NCBI RefSeq assembly: GCF_014697425.1
Contig: NZ_JACJRU010000026.1
Location: 44,736-108,735, forward strand
Reading direction: 5' to 3'
Length of the DNA: 64,000 nucleotides
DNA from: Nostoc sp. FACHB-110
GTDB taxonomy: Bacteria > Cyanobacteriota > Cyanobacteriia > Cyanobacteriales > Nostocaceae
In this document: one piece after another, positions 1 through 9,006 of the stretch
Layout: each line of letters starts with the position of its first letter
How positions within the stretch are numbered: the stretch's first letter is position 1
The notes under the pieces: model-generated
Database searches by the model: none
What the model was told of the DNA's origin: nothing
What the model saw: only the letters and a program-made list of their open reading frames with translations
Made by a program: the position numbers and the translations under genes

Positions 1-1415
1 GGCGATTGAATATCATAACGACCTGTAGCTTTAAATGTTGCTAAAGGACAACCCCCTGTACACCAATATTTCCACTCACAGGTGCGACAGCCTTCTTTGT
101 CTTCTACAGATAAATTCTGAATACCTGTTTTATCTTGGCGCACAACTTTTAAAGGATCTAAAATATCAACTGAAGATACTGTTTTATGTAGCTGCATTTG
201 ACATTTAGCAATCTGTCCTTTGTCATCAAATACGAGATAGCTTTGTCCCACGCCACAAGTACGTTTATGCAAAGATGCTAAATTAGTGCGGTCAATTAAT
301 GAACCCAGTAAACTTCGATGCGGCAATTTTCTCTCGATGACTTTGAATGCTGCTAGCATTCCTGTAATTAACTGAGATTCTTCTAGTTGTAAATCTGCGT
401 AGGTTGCTGACAGTTCATTTTCACGGTAAAAGTTTAAACTAAATGGTAAATCATCCTCTAATAACCATTCAATTAAATTGGCTAATCCAGATGCATTCCG
501 CCCAGTGACTGTAATCGAAATATCTGGGATAAGACCATTTTCTACAGCAATTTTAATCCCTCGTTCTACATCTGCAAACGAGTTTTTCCCACCTGCGTAA
601 GCTCGCTGCATATTATGAAAATTTGATAATCCATCTAAGGAAATCATCAAACGCAGATTCAATTTTTGCAGCATTTCAATAATCTCAGGCTTAATCAATG
701 TGCCATTACTGAGAACAACTCCATCTAATAAAATATTGGTTGCTTCGCTTACAGATTGAGCATATAAATGTAGCTCTTGAATTACATTAGGACAAAGTAA
801 TGCTTCTCCTCCGGCATACTTTAATCTGACGCGACGATAATGATTTAAACTAGCAGAGCGAAATGTAGATTCAATAGCTGCTTTACCTGTCTCAATTGAC
901 ATATCACTGGGTAAATGAGGCAGGTAACAATAATCGCATCTTAAATTACAACGATCAGTAATATGCAGCCATGCTGTTAAAGTTTCTGGAGTTTCATTTA
1001 AATTAAATGAGCAATTTTTTTGCGGAACAATTAACCCTGCTTGATATAGTTTTTGGATAGCTGTTTGTAAGTCTTTAGCATCAAAATCAGATTTTCTTAA
1101 AGCAATATCATTTAAATTACAGGGATTGCTAAATAGATTGAGTAAATCTCGCGCTGATTGATTCAAAACGGTGACTTGATGATAAGTGCCATAACAGACA
1201 GAATAAGTATCATCTAAATTCATGATTTGTGAGTTAGGAACTCTCACAAAATTCTCCAACATCCCTGGAGAAAATTGTATATCTGAGGTGAGTGTTGCTA
1301 AAGGAGAAACATCACAGGCACAGTCGCCCCCATCACAATCACATTGTCCGACTGGTGTGTAACTAGAGTCAAGAGAAACTATAATTTGGGGTTGACCAAT
1401 TTTTTTACTAATCAT
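1..1415 (-). CDS. Radical SAM/SPASM peptide-modifying enzyme, 3' end outside window
   Basis: Partial minus-strand gene; 471 codons are inside the window and the C-terminus lies beyond base 1. The start ATG (1415-1413) overlaps the stop of the upstream NTPase gene by 8 bases, so the two are translationally coupled. Residues 25-34 form a cysteine cluster (CDCDGGDCAC). About residues 65-130 resemble a PqqD-like peptide-recognition (RRE) fold ending in LYQAGLI. The radical SAM motif CNLRCDYC places the [4Fe-4S] ligands at Cys156, Cys160 and Cys163. A SPASM domain follows, with Cys443, Cys446, Cys452 and Cys456 (CRTCEWKYWCTGGCP). Known relatives use S-adenosylmethionine radical chemistry to crosslink ribosomally made peptides. 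The substrate here is not visible; a precursor could lie just beyond the left edge. It is the last visible gene of the five-gene operon. Confidence 0.88.
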   Translation of the reverse strand, partial: MISKKIGQPQIIVSLDSSYTPVGQCDCDGGDCACDVSPLATLTSDIQFSPGMLENFVRVPNSQIMNLDDTYSVCYGTYHQVTVLNQSARDLLNLFSNPCNLNDIALRKSDFDAKDLQTAIQKLYQAGLIVPQKNCSFNLNETPETLTAWLHITDRCNLRCDYCYLPHLPSDMSIETGKAAIESTFRSASLNHYRRVRLKYAGGEALLCPNVIQELHLYAQSVSEATNILLDGVVLSNGTLIKPEIIEMLQKLNLRLMISLDGLSNFHNMQRAYAGGKNSFADVERGIKIAVENGLIPDISITVTGRNASGLANLIEWLLEDDLPFSLNFYRENELSATYADLQLEESQLITGMLAAFKVIERKLPHRSLLGSLIDRTNLASLHKRTCGVGQSYLVFDDKGQIAKCQMQLHKTVSSVDILDPLKVVRQDKTGIQNLSVEDKEGCRTCEWKYWCTGGCPLATFKATGRYDIQS

Positions 1416-4200
1416 GAGTAGAAGCCTGTTTTGTTGCACGAATCCGAGTCAGGAACATTTGTTGATCGCACCATTCTTTCAGAGCCTTAAAATCATTCCA
1501 CCAAGATTTGAGTTGTTGGATGAGAGTTTTGGCAAGTTCTATGGGTAAACGGTCGATTTTGTTTTGCAGCAGCGTGAGTTCCTGTTGAATGGAGTAAGGG
1601 CCAAAGCCACCATCCTCAAAGATTTTGGGTATCCCTTGCGAATATTTTGCAAAGGCCAAATCGTAATTTTCCTGTTGAAATGCAACATCACCTTCTATGC
1701 GTAATATCCGACCAAAATATAGTTTATGGATATTTTGATAAGATTGGAAGCGATCGCTCAATTCTTGGGCATATTTTTCGATATTGGCAAATTTTTGGGC
1801 GTAGTAATCAAATTCGGCTTTCCCAACTAGGCTATCAATGGCATAGCGGATATCGTTATACTCTAAACTAGTTTGATAAGAGCGCTCGTTGAGTTGTACT
1901 GCTTGTTCTTGCAGGGTGCGATCGCATTTTTGAAAACCCAAATACCAATTTACACTAGCAGTCTGGTGCAGAATGCCTGGTAATTCTTCTTCAATACCAT
2001 ATTTCTCTGCCAATTTTAGACTTTTTGCTAAAGCATCTTGAGCCAAAGTTAACAAATTCAGATCCCATTTTACCTGCGTCACATCCCAAATAGTTTTATT
2101 AATTATCTCCGAACTAAACCACTGATTTAAACCTAGTTGAAAATAGGCTCTACACAAGATGCGATTATCGTTTTCTTCACTGTCACAACGACTTAAAGCA
2201 CTCTCAAGTAGTTGTTTAGCTTTAAGATAATTTCCCTCATTTACCCAAATAGTTGCAGAGGCAATTTCCGCATTAGCAATTTCGCGTTCGGTTTCAATAC
2301 TCGACCACATATCAATAGCGGCTTTAAAACACTGTTCCGCTTTGATATAATCTTTTTGGATGCCATATAAATATCCCAAGTTATTTTGAATACTCGCCAT
2401 AACTTGAGTCAAACCTTTGTTAGGATGGTCAATTTCCATTGCTGCTTCCCAACCTAATTTATAATATTTTTCTGCTTCTAGAGAGTTATTAAGTTGGCGA
2501 TGTAAATAACCAACTTGGTTGGCTACACCAGGAATCACAGATGCAAGCTGTTTATCTTGCACTAAAGTTAAACACATTTGTTGATATTTCAAAGCTTCAT
2601 CATAAAGATGTAACTTAGCATTCAGCATTCCTAAAACATTGTAAATATCTGCTTCATGAGTGGCGATAGCAGATTTTTTTGTTAACATTGTTTCGAGCTT
2701 TTTGACTTCATTAATGGTTTTATCCTTATCTTCATAGGCATAAACCAACCGAGAGGCAAAAATAGTTAATTTAGTTTTTTGATCTGCACTTAGCTCTTCT
2801 TCAAACTCTCTCGCTACCCCCAATAAGTGTTTCACAAAGCTAAATTTTTTAGATTGGGTACGTATTCTGTTAGTTACTTTATACCAAGTTTCAAAGCCTA
2901 TTTTTGCATCCGCATATAAAGCATTCCACAGCCATCGGGTAGTATTAAATTCTCTGATTTGTTTTACTTCTTCAATCAGAAAATTAGTATGGAAAATTGC
3001 CTGCTCATCTTGAGAAGAATTTGGTATTTCTATTTTTCCGCGTTTTGGCCCTAAATCATCATCTTTATGCTCAAAATATTCAGCAGCAATGCGACTATCT
3101 CGTTTTCGCCATTCCATATCAGGATCAATATCGGGCCAGACATATTTATTCACTAAATCTCGAACAATATCATGCAAAGATATTTGAGAACCACCCATAA
3201 CTGTTTTAATAAAAAAGTAACTTTGGGCATTCAAAAATAATTCTTCAGCATCTTCTTTCGATAGTTCTAATAAATTAGCAATATCAGAGCTAGTTAAAGG
3301 ATAGATTCGTGAAAGTAATAAAGTTAGTCTATCCATTGATGTGCGCAGCTGGGTAATATGCCGCACCATTTCAGCTTCAAATCCGCCAATATTTGCTAAT
3401 CGGCTAGGAATAGTTTCTAATTCCTCACTTTCTAGCCAATCTGGAATAACTTCTCGGTAAGCATACTCTACGCCAAACTCTATCATGATGGGGCTACCAC
3501 CAGCAAGAGCGACAATTTTATTAACTAAATCTTCGCCCAGAATAAAGTGAAGCTGTTCTTCTTTAGAGTGAATGTATTTATGGACATCTTCATGATTAAA
3601 TTCCGTTAATTCTAAACAGCCTAACTCTGGTTCTGGAAATGATTGTTGTAAAATTTGCCGTGCCGGACTAGGACGACCCGCAAAAATAAATATAGAATTA
3701 TCTAATTGTCGAGCTAGATTGCTAATATATCCCCAAGCTTGTTCTCTAACTTCTGGTTGCCCTAACTTCTCAACTGTATCAATGAGAAATACTAGTTTTT
3801 GTTGGCTAGATTTGCGATTAATCGCATCAATTAAGAACTTTTGCAGTTGTTGGCGTTCCTGTTCGTAGACAGCTTTACTTAAACGGTTTTCATCTTCTCT
3901 TAATTGTCTTAACCGCAGTAGCCATTCCTGATAGGTAGAATCATATAATTGTTTGGCAATTTGCGTGCATAAATCTTCCGCATCGTTAAAAATAGGAATA
4001 TCGCAATCAATAATTTCACTGGTTAAAAGTTGAAGTTTCTCCAGGCGAGATTTTAAAGCACGCAACAACCAAGTTTTGCCAATTCCCCCCCTCCCCTCGA
4101 CTAAAATAATATGCAGTTTTTTATTTTCTTGAACTAGGGAAATAACTCGATTTAGTTGTTCTTCACGGCCAACAAACTCTAATTTTTCTAGTTCGGACAT
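1408..4200 (-). CDS. STAND-type NTPase with TPR-like helical C-terminus
   Basis: 930 residues. The P-loop is GRGGIGKT at residues 36-43, preceded by the FVGREEQL box typical of STAND/AAA signalling ATPases. A Walker B segment KLVFLID ends at Asp141, and an IFIFAGRP strand is in the sensor position near residue 175. After a winged-helix-like linker, roughly residues 460-870 are repeated helix pairs such as YNVLGMLNAKLHLYDEALKYQ and NNLGYLYGIQKDYIKAEQCF, which are TPR-like. STAND proteins are nucleotide-controlled switches whose repeat domain senses a ligand and whose oligomerisation activates an attached or partner effector. This one has no recognisable fused effector, so its partners are probably the neighbouring protease, NTPase or radical SAM enzyme. 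It starts 14 bases after the preceding NTPase gene. The specific trigger is unknown. Confidence 0.85.
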   Translation of the reverse strand: MSELEKLEFVGREEQLNRVISLVQENKKLHIILVEGRGGIGKTWLLRALKSRLEKLQLLTSEIIDCDIPIFNDAEDLCTQIAKQLYDSTYQEWLLRLRQLREDENRLSKAVYEQERQQLQKFLIDAINRKSSQQKLVFLIDTVEKLGQPEVREQAWGYISNLARQLDNSIFIFAGRPSPARQILQQSFPEPELGCLELTEFNHEDVHKYIHSKEEQLHFILGEDLVNKIVALAGGSPIMIEFGVEYAYREVIPDWLESEELETIPSRLANIGGFEAEMVRHITQLRTSMDRLTLLLSRIYPLTSSDIANLLELSKEDAEELFLNAQSYFFIKTVMGGSQISLHDIVRDLVNKYVWPDIDPDMEWRKRDSRIAAEYFEHKDDDLGPKRGKIEIPNSSQDEQAIFHTNFLIEEVKQIREFNTTRWLWNALYADAKIGFETWYKVTNRIRTQSKKFSFVKHLLGVAREFEEELSADQKTKLTIFASRLVYAYEDKDKTINEVKKLETMLTKKSAIATHEADIYNVLGMLNAKLHLYDEALKYQQMCLTLVQDKQLASVIPGVANQVGYLHRQLNNSLEAEKYYKLGWEAAMEIDHPNKGLTQVMASIQNNLGYLYGIQKDYIKAEQCFKAAIDMWSSIETEREIANAEIASATIWVNEGNYLKAKQLLESALSRCDSEENDNRILCRAYFQLGLNQWFSSEIINKTIWDVTQVKWDLNLLTLAQDALAKSLKLAEKYGIEEELPGILHQTASVNWYLGFQKCDRTLQEQAVQLNERSYQTSLEYNDIRYAIDSLVGKAEFDYYAQKFANIEKYAQELSDRFQSYQNIHKLYFGRILRIEGDVAFQQENYDLAFAKYSQGIPKIFEDGGFGPYSIQQELTLLQNKIDRLPIELAKTLIQQLKSWWNDFKALKEWCDQQMFLTRIRATKQASTHD

Positions 4201-4214
4201 GATAAACTCCTGAG

Positions 4215-5870
4215 TTAGTTATGGGGAATAGCTTCATCAAGCTTTTGAATTAAATATTTATAAGGGGTATCGTTATATTCATCACTATGGAGATAATAAT
4301 TGACTAGAAATTGAAATTCCCAGTCGTGTTCAATTTCCGATTTTAAGGTAGACAAAAATTCATAAATTTGCTCTGGTTCTGTATTGCGGAATATTTCAAT
4401 AGTTTGTTCGACAGTTTGTTCAAAAAATGTTCTGTGAAGCTTTTGCCGATAAGCCAGACTATCTGCGCCACTATTAATATAGGCAGCGTGTTGTTGTAGG
4501 CTTTGGAAAAAATATTGCATTGACCAAGTACCCGCAGCAGCCGAGTCATTTTTTGATTTCAACGCATGAATATATTCCCAGCAAATTTGAGCCGCTTCAC
4601 TACAAAGCTTTTGAAAATCACCTGGTGATTCTCGCAGTAAGCCAATAACTAATAGTCTCCTTGTGACTCCATCTTTAATAATTGTTTTATCACGCGTAAA
4701 AATAGATGTTTTTGTCAATTCAGTATTTAATTTAAAACTATCATCTCCAAAAGGTAACTGAAATCTGCGAATAGCTTCTTTTAATATCCATGTGCTATTT
4801 AATATAGGAAAAATACTCAATTTCTCAATCGATTCGTAAAGAGCATGATTTTCTCTGGTTAAAGTTTCTCTAATCTGGTCTCGACATTTTTTGAGGCTTT
4901 TTTCCCATAATTCATCGCCATAACTGTCTAAAATCCAATTAACAGGATAACCACCACTGCGATAAACTTTGAGTGCTTCGGCTATACCGCCTGGATGTCC
5001 ACCAGTTAAATACAGTAAGTGACTTGCCAATAAAGCCAGACTTTCAGATGTCATATCTATTGGCTGAAGATATTTTGTGGCTGTATCTTGAATCACTTCC
5101 CAATTGAAAGGCGAGAGGATGAGTTTAGGAAAAATTCGGTCTAAAGGAATATCAATTAAGCAGCGAGCCGCAATCACCACCCGAAATCGGCGCGAATTTT
5201 CTTTAAAAAATTGTAATTCTTTTAAAGAGTCTTGAATTCTCCAGACAAAATCCTTAAAATTTTCAAAAATTTTGTTGAAACTTTCTTTTCTGGGCGCACA
5301 ACCATCGAGATCAATGAGCAGAACAATACCTTTTTTACCCTGAGATTGCCATTTAAACCAATTTCTTCGCAAAACTAACTCTAAACGCTCACTCACATTT
5401 GATTGATTACCTAATTGTGGCGCAATTTGAAAACAATTGATTAATCTTTCTTCTAAGTCTTGAATATTTTCATAACAAGAAATAGAAGCATAAGCACAGC
5501 ACCATTGCAATTCCTGAAATCGTTTGTGGATCTGTTTGAGAAATTCCGTTTTTCCGTAACCTTCGGGAGCAGTCACCAGACGATAAGGAGGAGAATTTAT
5601 TGCGGTAATTTCTGTAATGGCTGCATCCCGATTAGTAAAGGGAATTTTATCAATTTCACCTGGTTCTAGAGATTCTTGACTAAGTTGGTTTAATGCTGAT
5701 TCTGCTTGTTGGATTTCATCAAATTTATCGCTCAATTGCCTTTGTAATTTATTTTTTTCTACTGCATCCAGTGTTGTTAATATTTGTTTACTCAGAGTTT
5801 CGATTTCTGAGGTTAAATTCTTAATTATTTGTTCGAGATGATGCCTGCGTAAATCTGAAGAATTTGTCAT
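4215..5870 (-). CDS. STAND-like ATPase with N-terminal helical adaptor domain
   Basis: 551 residues. Residues 9-64 are a helical, coiled-coil-like domain that aligns without gaps to the C-terminal domain of the neighbouring trypsin-like protease (19 identities in 56 positions, counted by eye). This is the arrangement expected of an effector-associated adaptor that joins protease and switch by homotypic contact. A P-loop APEGYGKT lies at residues 101-108, with Ala in place of the usual first Gly, and a Walker B strand IVLLIDLD reaches Asp187/Asp189. The rest looks like AAA/STAND helical and winged-helix regions (for example LYLTGGHPGGIAEAL) and lacks TPR or WD repeats. It lies 17 bases after the protease gene and 14 before the larger NTPase gene. 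The fold assignment is firm; the biological trigger is not known. Confidence 0.83.
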   Translation of the reverse strand: MTNSSDLRRHHLEQIIKNLTSEIETLSKQILTTLDAVEKNKLQRQLSDKFDEIQQAESALNQLSQESLEPGEIDKIPFTNRDAAITEITAINSPPYRLVTAPEGYGKTEFLKQIHKRFQELQWCCAYASISCYENIQDLEERLINCFQIAPQLGNQSNVSERLELVLRRNWFKWQSQGKKGIVLLIDLDGCAPRKESFNKIFENFKDFVWRIQDSLKELQFFKENSRRFRVVIAARCLIDIPLDRIFPKLILSPFNWEVIQDTATKYLQPIDMTSESLALLASHLLYLTGGHPGGIAEALKVYRSGGYPVNWILDSYGDELWEKSLKKCRDQIRETLTRENHALYESIEKLSIFPILNSTWILKEAIRRFQLPFGDDSFKLNTELTKTSIFTRDKTIIKDGVTRRLLVIGLLRESPGDFQKLCSEAAQICWEYIHALKSKNDSAAAGTWSMQYFFQSLQQHAAYINSGADSLAYRQKLHRTFFEQTVEQTIEIFRNTEPEQIYEFLSTLKSEIEHDWEFQFLVNYYLHSDEYNDTPYKYLIQKLDEAIPHN

Positions 5871-5887
5871 AGCATTTAGATAGTAAA

Positions 5888-6781
5888 TTAATGACTTATG
5901 GCATTCAGTTCGCTTTCTACGCGTTCAAGTTCTTGCAATATGCTATTAATTTGGCGTTGGATGATATTGCGATCGCCTGCATTGAGTGTATAATTAAGCT
6001 GATTATAAGCTGCTTCATAATCACTCATCAAAACGTCAAAGCGTTGTTGCAAAGTTTTCAACTTGAGTTGTTGTACCCTGCTAGGTATATTTTGGGTATG
6101 GGTATTGGCTGAAGTTGACAAAGCTATTTCATTCCAGGCGGCAAACAATACATCCGTCGGAATCATAAAAGCAGTTTTGCTATTTTCTCGCTGATTTTCT
6201 GCTGCTACCGCCATACCAACTACTCCCTTGAGAGTTTCATCCCAGATAGGCGCACCGCTAAAACCTGGTTCTATGCTGTAGCCAGTCACCTTGACATCTT
6301 CGAGTTGCACCCATCGGTTTCCTTGGCTGTCTCGCAATATACCCGTAGCCCAAACGCCATCATTGTGTCCGTAGGGAAAACCAAATATGCGAAAAGGATG
6401 CGCCCAAATATGATGAGCTTTGATGAAATTAACTGGTTGTACTTGTGGCGGTAATTGCGACTCAATTTGTAATCCCGCAATATCTTCAGGTGTATAAGTT
6501 GATATATTACTAACAACAGGTTGCCAAAAAATCACTTTAGATTTTAATTTTTGTCCTGGCGCAATTAAGGGAAAATCTAAATAAATCTCATCATGAGGAA
6601 CTTCAACGATATTTTCTGGTAAAGATAAAGCAGAGGTCACAACATGAGCGCAAGTCAAAATATAATTATTAGTTTGCCCAGCTACTAAAAAACCTGCCCC
6701 AACCACCGCACCACTACTATGAAAAATGCGGGCGATCGCTGATCTAAAAGTTTGAATATAATTATCTGTACTTGCTGTCAT
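5888..6781 (-). CDS. Trypsin-like serine protease with C-terminal helical adaptor
   Basis: 297 residues. A chymotrypsin/trypsin-fold protease occupies about residues 10-220 with an intact catalytic triad: His46 in LTCAHVV, Asp100 in PEDIAGL and Ser175 in GFSGAP. No signal peptide is visible, so it should act in the cytoplasm. Residues 241-296 form a helical domain homologous to the N-terminus of the STAND-like ATPase encoded next. That suggests the ATPase recruits or activates this protease. The start lies 6 bases after the stop of the Trypco1 gene. Trypsin-like proteases paired with Trypco1 proteins and STAND NTPases are known from bacterial conflict and signalling systems. The target protein is unknown; a maturation protease for a peptide made by the radical SAM enzyme is an alternative role. 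Confidence 0.88.
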   Translation of the reverse strand: MTASTDNYIQTFRSAIARIFHSSGAVVGAGFLVAGQTNNYILTCAHVVTSALSLPENIVEVPHDEIYLDFPLIAPGQKLKSKVIFWQPVVSNISTYTPEDIAGLQIESQLPPQVQPVNFIKAHHIWAHPFRIFGFPYGHNDGVWATGILRDSQGNRWVQLEDVKVTGYSIEPGFSGAPIWDETLKGVVGMAVAAENQRENSKTAFMIPTDVLFAAWNEIALSTSANTHTQNIPSRVQQLKLKTLQQRFDVLMSDYEAAYNQLNYTLNAGDRNIIQRQINSILQELERVESELNAISH

Positions 6782-6787
6782 AATTTA

Positions 6788-7135
6788 CTATCCCTTGTCT
6801 TGCTTCCATTTCAAGGTAATTTCATAGTTTGCTTCCCCACCGACAGTAGTAAAAATTGCTCCTGCTGCTGCATTTAATTTAATCCCAAACTTCACTTCTA
6901 TCTCATCAGCAGGTGTATTCAAACGACTCAGTTTTGAAATAATTTCTGAAGCTACAGGCTGTATTTGCTCTAATACTTCATCAAATTTCTTTTTAGCTTC
7001 AACAACCATTTGCCCCGTATCTGGTCTGGCAGCACGTACAAGCGCATTATTATTTTCTGATTCATCAATTTCAACTAAAAACTTTGTGCCATTTTCGAGT
7101 AAAAACTCGGCGATTTGTTTTCTGTTCATAATCAA
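6788..7135 (-). CDS. Trypco1 (CU044_2847-like) small protein, first gene of the operon
   Basis: 115 residues, compact and mostly beta-strand in prediction by eye: FLLENGTKFLVEID near the N-terminus, then KKKFDEVLEQIQPVASEIISKL, then VKFGIKLNAAAGAIFTTVGGEANYEITLKW. The central helix followed by a strand rich in small residues, KFGIKLNA.AGA, and the closing ANYEITLKW strand match the trypsin-co-occurring domain 1 family (also called CU044_2847). That family is named for repeatedly being encoded beside trypsin-like proteases, as here. Its molecular function is not established. An alternative start is Met3 (MNRKQ). It opens the operon; the AT-rich sequence immediately upstream should hold the promoter. 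Confidence 0.75.
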   Translation of the reverse strand: MIMNRKQIAEFLLENGTKFLVEIDESENNNALVRAARPDTGQMVVEAKKKFDEVLEQIQPVASEIISKLSRLNTPADEIEVKFGIKLNAAAGAIFTTVGGEANYEITLKWKQDKG

Positions 7136-7891
7136 ACTTTGCAGTATATAAGTATAAATATTTGTAGTTATAAAAAAGCAACAAACAGTACCAAAAAATG
7201 TATTTCACAATCCTGGGATGCAAGAGAAGCGAGTATTTTTATCAGCACTTTTAAGTCAGGATGTAATAATTTTAAAACTTAATTAAAATTGCTTAACATA
7301 GTTTTATTTTTTCCACCAAATTACTGATTGAAAGTTAATAGCTGATAACATTTCCGATTTGGCTGAGGTACAAATCTCTTAGCGTAGCTTGTGATAAGCC
7401 GAATGCGCGTCTACATACATCTGTGGTTAATTATTTTTTGTACCTCATTGAAGTAAAAACCCCTACATTATGTTAATAATCAATAAAGTTAGCAACAATT
7501 TTTTACATACTCTGGTTTTTTGTGGTCGGGTAATACCAACCACATCAAACTGTTGACCATTTAGAAGTAGCCCAAAACCAATCATGAATTTGATTGGCGA
7601 GCTATGGCAATTTATGAAGTTTTTCCTAAAATCATCTACTTCATTCTGCCTAAATGCTATGTAATAGATTTAACAAGTATTATAATCCTTGATCTATCAA
7701 ATATATGTATAGTTTTGCTGCAACTCGTAATTTTACTGAGATTAAATAAAAAACTCATGAAATAGGGCTAAGGATACAGGTATTTCTCTACCCCTACATC
7801 CTTAACCCTTGATACAGTTTATTGATGAAGATACAACTGATAGCAAAGAAAAAGTTACACAGCAGAACTTACTCTTGTCACCTTTTGTGCG
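7136..7891. other. Long intergenic region without a supported gene
   Basis: This 756-base stretch separates the protease/NTPase operon from the phycobiliprotein lyase gene. The part next to 7135 is very AT-rich and should contain the operon promoter. No open frame with a ribosome binding site was found; a 26-codon frame at 7584 lacks one. Confidence 0.6.
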
Positions 7892-8440
7892 CTAGAATTC
7901 CATATCAATTCTCTTTTCCAGATATTGACCAATCATTAACTGTTCGCCCGCGCGGGAAATAATGGTTTGTCTGGTGCGATATTTATTACCAATTAACTTT
8001 AATTCTTCCTCAAATACTGAACCGTTGTACTCAGTTCGCAAATATAAAGTTTTAGGGTTAGGGAAATAATACTCGGCGGTGACTGGCTTGGATGTGGCAA
8101 AACCGCGATCGCGGTATACATTATTTCCTAATACACCAAATATTGTGGAACCTTGAGATTCTTGCCTACCTTTTAGTATATCTGTACTACTCCATAAAAC
8201 TTCTGCGCCACAAATCAAAGTTACTGTGTCAGGTAAGTTATGTAGTTGCGCCAGTTTTTGCAATTGAGCGCATTCTTTTTCCAAAAACCGGATAGTAATC
8301 AAACTCTCCATTTCCTTCGTTTCCCCTTGAGGGAGAGTGTAGTAGCGTCTTTCTGAACGCCATTGACCAGAGGATTCTCGGAAAAATTCTGTAATTTGTG
8401 CTTCGTTGGCAGTTAGAGTCAGTCTTAGCGGTGATGTCAC
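7892..8440 (-). CDS. CpcS/CpeS-family phycobiliprotein chromophore lyase
   Basis: 182 residues, close to the usual 170-200 of the family. The N-terminal ITEFFRESSGQWRSERRYY matches the FF..S.G.W.S.R signature of CpcS/CpeS lyases. These are lipocalin-like beta barrels that attach phycocyanobilin (or related bilins) to cysteines of phycobiliproteins. Further family landmarks are a G.EV.W segment (GAEVLW), GSTIFGV, a YRDRGFATSKPVTAEYYF stretch and the late strand LYLRTEY. The gene is alone, with no phycobiliprotein genes nearby. Which Cys site and protein it serves cannot be told from the sequence; the family has several specificity groups. Acts in the cytoplasm on antenna subunits before phycobilisome assembly. 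Confidence 0.8.
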   Translation of the reverse strand: MTSPLRLTLTANEAQITEFFRESSGQWRSERRYYTLPQGETKEMESLITIRFLEKECAQLQKLAQLHNLPDTVTLICGAEVLWSSTDILKGRQESQGSTIFGVLGNNVYRDRGFATSKPVTAEYYFPNPKTLYLRTEYNGSVFEEELKLIGNKYRTRQTIISRAGEQLMIGQYLEKRIDMEF

Positions 8441-9006
8441 GCGTTATTGTCCTCGCTTATGCTAGAAATAGCAGTTTCCCTTATACTACATGGTGACAAA
8501 AGACAATTACGGTTTAGAATTTTTAATATTTCTCATAAATTGAGAATTACAGATTCCTTTGTGAGGGTGTTTGCTAAGATATATTATGTATAGTTAGTAA
8601 AACTAAATATTATTAACTAAGGCTGGCAAATAAAAATACTAAGACTAGCCTTTTACCTTGTATTTGGATTCTCAATTCTAGTATTTTGGTGATCAATCAA
8701 AGTCATCAAAAAAAATAATGCAATCTATTTAATGCAACCATCAACAGTATTTTGCTTATGCAGAAATCAAATCAGCAGATTTCTCGACATTTATAGAGAA
8801 AAAATAGTAAATCATGACCCAAAAACCACCCAGAGTGGATTGTCACCAAATTTTCTAACTAAAGTCATATTTACAAAATTACTTGGTAATGACTAGCTGT
8901 TATTTTCGATAAAACTTCTTTGATTCTAGAAAAATAAATGATTTGCAACGGCAAAATACCGCAAAAATCAATTCAGCAGCCAACCTATATCAACCCAAAC
9001 CAGGTA
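8441..9006. other. Divergent promoter region, no gene seen
   Basis: This 566-base AT-rich gap lies between the divergently transcribed lyase gene and the efflux adaptor gene, so promoters for both should be here. A weak inverted repeat (AAGGCT/AGCCTT, about 8616-8653, loop over 20 bases) is the only structure noted. No supported small gene was found. Confidence 0.5.

Noticed and set aside
7584..7664. 26-codon frame in the long intergenic region
   Set aside because: No ribosome binding site and unremarkable composition; not enough to call a RiPP precursor or other peptide.
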